Positions 56,681 to 64,000 of a DNA stretch of 64,000 nt are shown here, piece by piece. A program made the position numbers and the translations under genes. How positions within the stretch are numbered: the first letter of the stretch is position 1; the number at the start of each line of letters is the position of its first letter. The stretch is from contig NC_081184.1 in the NCBI RefSeq assembly GCF_029867415.1, forward strand, positions 105,013,692-105,077,691. Reading direction: 5' to 3'. The stretch is from Vicia villosa (lineage: Eukaryota > Streptophyta > Magnoliopsida > Fabales > Fabaceae). The notes beneath the pieces were generated by a model, which did not search any database, had not been told where the DNA came from, and saw only the letters and a list, made by a program, of their open reading frames with translations.

Positions 56681-57897
56681 TGAAGGATAGAAAAACACTT
56701 AGAAAGGGGGGGTTTGAATAAGTGTGGTCTTAAAAACTCAAACGATAAAAAACAATTTGCACAGTTATTTTTATCCTGGTTCGTTGTTAACTAAACTACT
56801 CCAGTCCACCCCCACGGAGTGATTTACCTCACCTGAGGATTTAATCCACTAATCGCAACAGATTACAATGGTTTTCCACTTAGCCCACGACTAAGTCTTC
56901 TAGAGTATCCTGATCACAACTTGATCACTCCAAGAACAAATGCTTAGACACAAGCTAAGACTTTCTTAGAGTATCCTGACCACCACGTGATCACCTTAAT
57001 TACAACTGCTTAGACACAAGCTAATACTTCCTAGAGTATCCTGATCAACACTTGATCACTCTAGTTACTTACAAATTAATGTAATCAATTCTAAGAGTAT
57101 TACAAATGCTTCTGAAAAGCTATAATCACAACAGTGATATTTCTCTTAACGTTTAAGCTTAATCTCACTAATATATTACAACAGCAATGTAGTGAGCTTT
57201 GATGAAGATGAAGTTTCTGAGCTTTTGATTTGAACAGCGTTTCAGCAAGTTTTTCAGAATAAGTTTGTTCAGGATTGGTAACCTTGCTTCTCATCAGAAC
57301 TTCATATTTATAGGCACTTGAGAAGATGACCGTTGGGAGCATTTAATGCTTTGCGTATTCCGTACAGCATTGCATTTAATGTTTCACGCTTTTGTCAACT
57401 ACCTCGAGCCTTGTTCACGTTGTGTCCACTGACGTTGCCTTTAATAGCTTCCAACGTTCCTTTTGTCAGTCAGCGTAGCCTGCCACCTGTACTTTCTTCT
57501 GATCTGACGTTTGTGTATACAACGTTTGAATATCATCAGAGTCAAACAGCTTGGTGCATAGCATCTTCTTGTCTTCTGACCTTGAAGTGCTTCTGAGCGT
57601 GATACCATGAGAACTTCAGTGCTTCTGCTTCTGATCTCAAGTTCTTCTGATGCTTCCATAGACCCATGTTCTGATTCTGCCTTGACCATCTTCTGATGTC
57701 TTGCCAGACCATGTTCTGATGTTGCATACTGAACCTTCTGAGACAAAGCTTCTGAGCACTGATTTGTGCATACTCTTTATATATTTCCTGAAAGGGAAAT
57801 TGCAATGTATTAGAGTACCACATTATCTCACACAAAATTCATATCCTTGTTATCATCAAAACTAAGAATATTGATCAGAACAAATCTTATTCTAACA
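56681..57897 (-). repeat. 3' LTR of SIRE copy B (1217 bp)
   Basis: Starts TGTTAGAATAAG on the - strand (57897) and ends TATCCTTCA (56681). It is homologous to 11101-12307. Open frames inside are the mirror of those in the other LTR and are not genes. Confidence 0.93.
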
Positions 57898-58060
57898 ATC
57901 TCCCCCTTTTTGATGATGACAAAAACATATATAAATGATATGAATTTGCGATCAGAAAGAGCAGACGGCTAAAGACAATTACACAACTATAGCATAAGCA
58001 TGTGAATATGTCTCCCCCTGAGATTAACAATCTCCCCCTGAGATGAATAATCTCCCCCTG
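57898..58060 (-). other. PPT and repeated PPT-like motifs of copy B
   Basis: The tract adjoining the LTR reads AAAAAGGGGGAGATTG on the - strand. Three further CAGGGGGAGA-type motifs lie at 58012-58058 (+ strand TCTCCCCCTG), as in copy A. Confidence 0.8.
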
Positions 58061-60053
58061 AAATTAATACTAGAAGAATTTTAATAATAAAAGACTTCCC
58101 TGATTATTTCGGTAGAGACGTTCACATATGCTTGATCTTCAGAACATTCATGACTTCTGATTTCCGCTTCCATAGGACAGCTTCAGAACATTGAATTTCT
58201 TTAGATCCTCAGAACATTCACAGCTTCTGATTCCTGCTTCCATCAGACAGCTTCAGAACTTGAATTTCTTTGATCTTCAGAACATTCACAGCTTCTGATT
58301 CCTGCTTCCATCGGACAGCTTCAGAACTTGAATTTCTTTAGATCTTCAGAACATCCACAGCTTCTAATTCTTGCTTCCACTTGGACAGCTTCAGAGCTTG
58401 AATTTCTTCTTTCATCACTTCATGCTAGAATGTATCAGAACATTGTTGAATGTACCAGAGCATCATCAGAGCATCTCTACATCCTGAAATGTTACAGAAC
58501 AAAACTAAACGACAAAAGTCAGCATGAATGAATCAGAACATAAAATATGTTTCAGAACACATAATATGTATCAGAGCCATATAAGCCATATAGAATGTAT
58601 CAGAACATATAGACATAATGTTTCAGATCATATTCTATCATCAGAATATCTGAACATTCTTGCTTCTGCTTCTGATTCTGAAGCTTCATAGCACTCAGCT
58701 TGCTTCAAGAATCCAAGAGCATATTCCTTTTACAGAATTTGCGATTCCTCATGATTTTGCTTCTAATGTTGAGCTTTCAAACCTGCAAAACAACTTAGAA
58801 ACATATGAAGCTTGCAGCTTCTGTTAGTAATGTGGGGGCTTTCTTCCCAGCAACTGCTAATATAAATCAAATCATTTATCACTATTTCTCCCCCTTTTTG
58901 TCATAACATCAAAAATAATGTAAAAGATTCAGATGTAAGCACAGAACAAATGGCAAGAGAAACAAATAGTCATTGATAAAAAGCAGAAGTACACTAGTTA
59001 TGCAGAATAAGCTTTTCATTGATTAACCAAACAGGATTACAAAAGATGTATGCTGATACACAAGTGCAACAAGCAAAGAAAACTACAAGGACACAAAGAC
59101 TACAACCCTAGCCTAGTCCTAATCTAAGCCAGCATATCATGAATCCCAGCGTTGTTCTTGCTCTTGCTTGGCCATCAAATCTTGAAACTCTGCATGCCTG
59201 AGCAGCTCCCAGAGAAAGAAGTAAATGAATACAAGGGAGGAACTGAGAACAGTTCACCAGGAGAGAGCGTATTCTCAGATGGGCTTTCCCTTAACATAGA
59301 AGTTAAGTCCTTATGGAACCTAACTTCATCCAATATCTCAAGAAAGTCTTCTTCCTTTGGACAAATGTTGATAACAGCATCAAAGAAGAGATCTGACTTG
59401 AGAAAAACTTGGAATGCCATCCCGAGATATGTTTCTCATCCTGTAACCGATTAACCCTTCCATCCGTTCTATTCAAATAGATCAACCACTTTTGAGACTT
59501 AGTTTCTTCAACTGGTTTAAAGTTTTGATGAAGGGAACTAGGCGAAGGATTCATGATGAACGCTAGATCGATGAAGAATGAACTAGGGTTTACGCAAAAG
59601 ATATTCATAGAAAAGTGAGAGAAAGAAAGAGAGAGCGCAAAGATTGACTGAAGAATGCAAAGAAATGGAGAAATAAATAGAGGGAATGTGGGGAAGGAAA
59701 CGTTTGACGGGTATAAAAATGAAAAAGACAATAAAAGAAATGATGAATGTCATTTAATGTTACATGACGTGAGGAGAGATAATAATGACAAAAGAAATGA
59801 TTAGCACAGTTACCTAAGTAGGCGTCCCCTCAACTGCACGCACGTTTGTCCAGAAATAGTGAACACGTGTTTATCATCTGGATAGCCAGTTACAGCTGTT
59901 TTACTTTTTAAAGAGGTTCTGAGTCAACTTAGACAATGAAACGTTAGTAATAACAGAATCACTACTTCTAATTGATCACAATCAGAACTTCTTACAAAAG
60001 ACTACTCCAATCTCATTTCAGAAGATACTCATACATAAGATCTTCTCATCTTC
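58061..60053 (-). other. Copy B 3' non-coding region with 70-bp repeats and a broken extra ORF
   Basis: Four units of the 70-bp repeat lie at about 58130-58410. A protein-like stretch begins at MNPSPSSLHQ (59552) and continues with KWLIYLNRTDGRVN, then shifts frame near 59400 into ICPKEEDFLEILDEV and stops near 59175. It may be the relic of an extra ORF between pol and LTR; it has no membrane segments and is not a convincing envelope. A second PPT-like AAAGGGGGAGAAATAG is near 58890. Confidence 0.6.
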
Positions 60054-61532
60054 TCATTCTGGGCATAAGTCCATACTGATATTCTTCAGAATAAACTTAA
60101 ACCTATCTTCAGCAAGGGGTTTTGTAAAGATATCAGACCATTGATGGTCTGTATCCACAAAGTTTAAAGATATAACACCCTTCTGAACATAGTCCCTTAT
60201 GAAATGATGTTTAATCTCAATATGTTTAGCTTTTGAATGTAAGATAGGATTCTTAGATAAACATATAGCAGAAGTATTATCATAGAAAATAGGAATGTTA
60301 CTCTCATATATCTGATAATCTTCTAGCTGACTTTTCATCCAGAGCATTTGTGTGCTACAACCAGCAGCAGCAACATATTCTGCTTCTGTTGTTGAGAGGG
60401 CAATAATAGCTTGCTTCTTGCTGTACCATGAGATCAGATGACTTCCAAGAAATTGACAACTTCCAGAAGTACTCTTCCTTTCAATTCTATCTCCAGCATA
60501 GTCAGCATCACAGAATCCTACTAAGTTGTATTCTTTGGATCTTCTGTAAACTAAACCAACATTAGTAGTACCTTTTAGATACCTCAGAATTCTCTTAACC
60601 GCAGTTAAATGAGATTCTCTCGGATCTGATTGGAATCTAGCACACAAACAAACACTGAAAAGAATGTCAGGTCTAGAGGCAGTTAGGTATAGAAGAGATC
60701 CAATCATACCTCTGTACAACTTCTGATCTACCTTCTTACTTACCTCATCCTTACCTAGGACACACGTTGGATGCATAGGAGTTTTGGCTTCTTTACTTTC
60801 AGAAAGATTAAACTTCTTCAGAAGTTCTTTCACATACTTTGTTTGATGAACATACGTTCCATCAGAAGTTTGGTTGATTTGAATCCCAAGGAAATACTTG
60901 AGTTCTCCCATCATGCTCATTTCAAATTCAGCCTGCATAGACTCAGCAAACTCCTTTCCAAGTGTAGCATTAGATGTTCCAAAGATAATATCATCAACAT
61001 ATATTTGAAAAATTAAAATATCCTTTTTAAATGTTTTACAGAAGAGAGTAGTGTCCACTTTTCCTCTAGTGAAACCATTTTCCAGAAGGAAAGAACTCAA
61101 ACGTTCATACCAAGCTCTAGGAGCTTGTTTCAATCCGTATAATGATTTCTTTAATTTAAAAACATGATTTGGAGACATGGAGTCTTCAAAACCAGGAGGT
61201 TGATGGACATAAACTTCTTCATCTATGTAACCATTTAAGAAGGCACTCTTAACATCCATCTGATAAAGAGTGATGTTGTGTTGAGTGGCAAAAGAAATTA
61301 ATAGACGAATAGATTCTAACCTGGCCACTGGTGCAAAGGTTTCTGTGTAGTCAATCCCTTCTTGCTGACTATAACCTTGAGCAACCAGTCTGGCTTTGTT
61401 TCTTACCACTTCTCCCTTCTCGCTTAGATTATTTCTGAACACCCACTTAGTGCCGATGATGTTAAATCCTTTTGGTCTAGGAACCAAGTCCCATACGTCA
61501 TTCCTTGTAAACTGACTTAGTTCTTCTTGCAT
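60054..61532 (-). CDS. SIRE copy B RT and RNase H (492 codons open)
   Basis: An uninterrupted frame: RT with KWVFRNNL, QMDVKSAFLNG, LYGLKQAPRAWYERL and YVDDIIFG, then the segment missing in copy A (GKEFAESMQ to KKVDQKLYR), then RNase H with DADYAGD, ALSTTEAEYVA and DIFTKPL. It ends at the TGA at 60054. It is separated from integrase by a 4-nt deletion near 61552 relative to copy A, so it would need its own start. The enzyme motifs look intact. Confidence 0.9.
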   Translation of the reverse strand: MQEELSQFTRNDVWDLVPRPKGFNIIGTKWVFRNNLSEKGEVVRNKARLVAQGYSQQEGIDYTETFAPVARLESIRLLISFATQHNITLYQMDVKSAFLNGYIDEEVYVHQPPGFEDSMSPNHVFKLKKSLYGLKQAPRAWYERLSSFLLENGFTRGKVDTTLFCKTFKKDILIFQIYVDDIIFGTSNATLGKEFAESMQAEFEMSMMGELKYFLGIQINQTSDGTYVHQTKYVKELLKKFNLSESKEAKTPMHPTCVLGKDEVSKKVDQKLYRGMIGSLLYLTASRPDILFSVCLCARFQSDPRESHLTAVKRILRYLKGTTNVGLVYRRSKEYNLVGFCDADYAGDRIERKSTSGSCQFLGSHLISWYSKKQAIIALSTTEAEYVAAAGCSTQMLWMKSQLEDYQIYESNIPIFYDNTSAICLSKNPILHSKAKHIEIKHHFIRDYVQKGVISLNFVDTDHQWSDIFTKPLAEDRFKFILKNISMDLCPE

Positions 61533-61537
61533 GGCAA

Positions 61538-63184
61538 TTATCCAGTCTGGACTAGAGCTTGATCAACAGAAGTTGGCTCGATCAAAGAAACAAGACCTAA
61601 TTGACATTCTGCATTGTTCTTAAGGAATGCCCTTGTTCTGATGGGATCATCTTTCTTCCCAAGGATCACATCTTCTGAATGAGCTGAAGCAAGTCTAGGT
61701 GATCTTCTGACTGTTGGCTCTTCAGAAATCCTGAGATTCTCTAAAGATGCAGCAACTTGATCTTCTGATCCATTGCTTCTGAGACTATCAGCTTCTGCAG
61801 CTTTGCTTCTTGGTTCTACAGCTTCTGATATATCAATATCTATATCTGCAAAATTCTCAAGCTGCTTTGGTTTTTTAAGACCAAGCTTATCATCAAACCT
61901 GATATTGATTGATTCTTCTACAATCAATGTTTCAGTATTGTATACTCTGTAGCCTTTAAAGCGTTCATAATATCCAAGAAGGAAACACTTTTGTGCTTTA
62001 GAATCAAACTTACCAAGATGATCTTTAGTATTCAGAATAAAACATACACATCCAAAAGGATGGAAATATGAAATGTTGGGCTTTCTGTTCTTCCATAATT
62101 CATAAGGAGTCTTATTTAGAATAGGTCTGATAGAGATTCTATTCTGAATATAACACGCAGTGTTTATTGCTTTTGCCCAGAAATGCTTAGCCATATTGGT
62201 TTCATTGATCATGGTTCTGGCCATTTCTTGTAGAGTCCTATTCTTTCGCTCTACAACTCCATTTTGCCGTGGAGTTCTAGGACAAGAGAAATCATGGGCA
62301 ATACCATTTTCTTTGAAGAACTCCTCAAAGAATCTGTTCTCAAATTCACCACCATGATCACTTCTGACCTTTATGATCTTGCACTCCTTCTCAGATTGGA
62401 TCTGAGTGCAGAATTCAAAGAACACTGAATGAGACTCATCCTTGTGTTTCAAGAACTTTACCCATGTCCAGCGGCTATAATCATCAACGATGACTAATCC
62501 ATATTTCTTCCCTCTGACAGATGCTGTTTTGACTGGGCCAAACAGATCAATGTGCAAGAGTTCTAACGGCCTTGAGGAAGAAACAACATTCTTAGACTTG
62601 AATGCAGGTCTGGAGAACTTGCCCTTCTGACATGCTTCACAAAGAGCATCTGATTTGTATTTCAGATTTGGGAGTCCTCTGACCAGATTTAGTTTGTTAA
62701 TCTGAGAAATCTTTCTCAAACTAGCATGACCTAATCTTCTGTGCCAGACCCATTGCTCCTCAGAAACAGACATAAGACAAGTCACCTTCTGCTTCTCAAG
62801 ATCAGAAAGATCAATCTTATAAATGTTGTTCTTTCTCTTGCCTGTAAATAGGATTGAGCCATCCTTCTGACTTACAGCCTTGCAAGACTTTTGATTGAAG
62901 ATTATATCATAACCATTGTCACTTAATTGACTTATGGACAATAAGTTATGCGTTAATCCTTCTACAAGAAGTACATTAGTTATGGAAGGAGAGTTACCAA
63001 GACTTATGGTTCCAGAGCCAATGATTTTGCCCTTCTGATCTCCTCCAAACTTGACTTCTCCACCTAGTTTAAGCACCAGGTCTTGGAATGTAGACCTTCT
63101 TCCCGTCATGTGTCGTGAGCACCCAGAGTCCAGGTACCATGACATTTTGCTTTTTGTCCTCTTTGCCGCCAAGGATATCTGCAA
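61538..63184 (-). pseudogene. SIRE copy B protease and integrase (ends at a frameshift)
   Basis: Contains WYLDSGCSRHMTG, WHRRLGHASLRK, CEACQKGK, HIDLFGP, DDYSRWTW and VVERKNR as in copy A, and reads on to SVDQALVQTG before stopping. Copy A has AAGAT where copy B has a single T, a net 4-nt loss that throws RT out of frame. This is the only obvious lesion in this pol. Confidence 0.9.
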
Positions 63185-63512
63185 CAGAAATTATCTTCTC
63201 CTTAGGTACCCACAATTTCTTGGGTCCTTTCTTGTTAGTTCTCCTTAAGTTCTGATTGAACTTGGGTTTAACAAAATATAACAGGAGGAACAGCATGATA
63301 TTCTTTAGGTTTGTCAGCATGATATTTCTTAGGATGTGTCACATGCTTCTTGGTGTGAACAGTGTTAAACTTCTGTGCATGTGAAGTGAGCCTAATATCA
63401 TGAGCATGGCCATATTTGAACTGATCATACAATGGCTTGTATGTGATCTTCAGATCATCAATAGGTTCAAGTTTGTATGGGGTTTCACCCTCAAAACCAA
63501 TGCCAACTCTTT
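63069..63512 (-). CDS. SIRE copy B gag C-terminal part
   Basis: Matches copy A gag 100-543: GFEGETPYKLEP, YDQFKYGHAHDIR, the NKKGPKKLWVPK block and a tail overlapping the protease frame. The visible part starts at the junction with the LTR at 63513; an apparent start at 63597 lies in that LTR and is fortuitous. A frameshift near 63290 splits it into two frames. Confidence 0.75.
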
Positions 63513-64000
63513 TGAAGGATAGAAAAACACTTAGAAAGGGGGGGGGGGTTTGAATAAGTGTAGCTTTAAAAACTTGACAGATAAAAATAAATTGCACAGT
63601 TATTTTTATCCTGGTTCGTTGTTAACTAAACTACTCCAGTCCACCCCCGCAAAGATGATTTACCTCAACTGAGGATTTAATCCACTAATCGCACGGATTA
63701 CAATGGTTCTCCACTTAGTCAGCAACTAAGTCTTCCAGAGTCTTCTGATCACACACTGATCACTCCAGGAACAACTGCTTAGATACCCTCTAAGACTTTT
63801 CTAGAGTCTTCTGATCCACACGATCACTCTAGTTACAACCTGCTTAGATAACCTCTAAGACTTCCTAGAGTATTCTGATCCACACGATCACTCTAGTTCC
63901 TTACAACTTAATGTAATCAATTCTAAGAGTATTACAATTGCTTCTTAAAAGCTATAATCACAAACTGTGATATTTCTCTTAACGTTTAAGCTTAATCTCA
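63513..64000 (-). repeat. 3' end of another SIRE LTR (runs out of the window)
   Basis: On the - strand the LTR ends ...TATCCTTCA exactly at 63513, and gag interior follows with no PBS. It matches the last 490 bp of the LTRs at 11101-12307 and 56681-57897, with a C-run of nine at 63538-63548. It is either a solo LTR or element inserted in copy B gag, or a deletion derivative. Confidence 0.88.

Larger units (their letters stand above)
56681..63512 (-). mobile_element. SIRE/Maximus-type copia element, copy B (3' portion, - strand)
   Basis: On the - strand: gag C-terminus (63512), PR-IN (63184-61538), RT-RNase H (61532-60054), 3' non-coding region with repeats, PPT, 3' LTR (57897-56681). It is inserted in the decayed copia element at 55190-56680; the left flank is AAGGA. 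Its gag abuts another LTR at 63513, so its own 5' end is not visible. It is very similar to copy A and lies in inverted orientation to it. Confidence 0.92.

Noticed and set aside
59175..59731. Envelope-like gene of SIRE copy B
   Set aside because: Frames are broken, there is no signal peptide or fusion/transmembrane pattern, and copy A lacks the same frame. Kept only as an extra-ORF relic.

Overview
The window is nuclear DNA of a flowering plant, most probably a legume of the pea/vetch/lentil group (Fabeae or close relatives). The tribe is an inference from the repeat community: a giant Ogre-type Ty3/gypsy element with an extra ORF upstream of gag, SIRE/Maximus-type Ty1/copia elements, 3'UTR tandem repeats of the kind known from pea Ogre, and legume-style TRIM and MITE relics. 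The sequence is AT-rich and full of (TA)n tracts. Only one host gene is convincing.

Region 1 (1-36200) is a nest of retrotransposons. The outermost layer is a decayed chromovirus-like (Tekay/Del-type) gypsy element on the + strand. Its LTR end and primer-binding site are at 12308-12472, its gag is at 15640-16139, and its zinc knuckles, protease and start of RT are at 35177-36200. Into it went (a) SIRE copy A (1-12307, + strand, left end outside the window), which itself carries the 3' part of an Ogre-type element (2660-8530); (b) a copia-type LTR (12575-15571) that holds a solo SIRE LTR (13516-14591) with target duplication CATCA; and (c) a complete 19-kb Ogre element on the - strand (16140-35176) with perfect target duplication GTCAG. 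The Ogre element reads, on the - strand, LTR - PBS - ORF1 - gag - PR - probable intron - RT - RNase H - second RNase H - IN - tandem-repeat 3'UTR - PPT - LTR. Its frame is broken by several stops and frameshifts.

Region 2 (36200-44640) is the gene island. A fold-back MITE, (TA)n tracts and a poly(A)-only retroposition footprint lie beyond the 3' side of an AP2-family gene on the - strand. That gene is an orthologue or close homologue of TOE1/RAP2-7, with ten coding exons that I could join in frame into 472 residues. It has two AP2 domains, two LDLNL-type repression motifs and an intact miR172 target site. Its leader has three overlapping uORFs, and a Tourist-like MITE lies about 200 bp upstream of the TATA box.

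Region 3 (44640-56680) is old repeat debris: an Athila/Tat-type LTR-PBS-gag fragment, a MuDR-type transposase relic, a copia RT/RNase H relic, a TRIM with duplicated interior, a lone Ogre-type LTR, copia LTR pieces, a second fold-back repeat and a decayed copia gag-pol.

Region 4 (56681-64000) is SIRE copy B on the - strand. It has a complete 3' LTR and a nearly intact pol broken by one 4-nt deletion. At 63513 its gag abuts another LTR that runs out of the window.

I found no tRNA or rRNA gene, CRISPR array or other unknown multi-gene system. The observations most worth following are the defective but apparently recently inserted Ogre, the shared gag/pol frame offset in both SIRE copies, the pol III box-like sequences inside an LTR, and the uORF and MITE arrangement at the TOE1-like gene.
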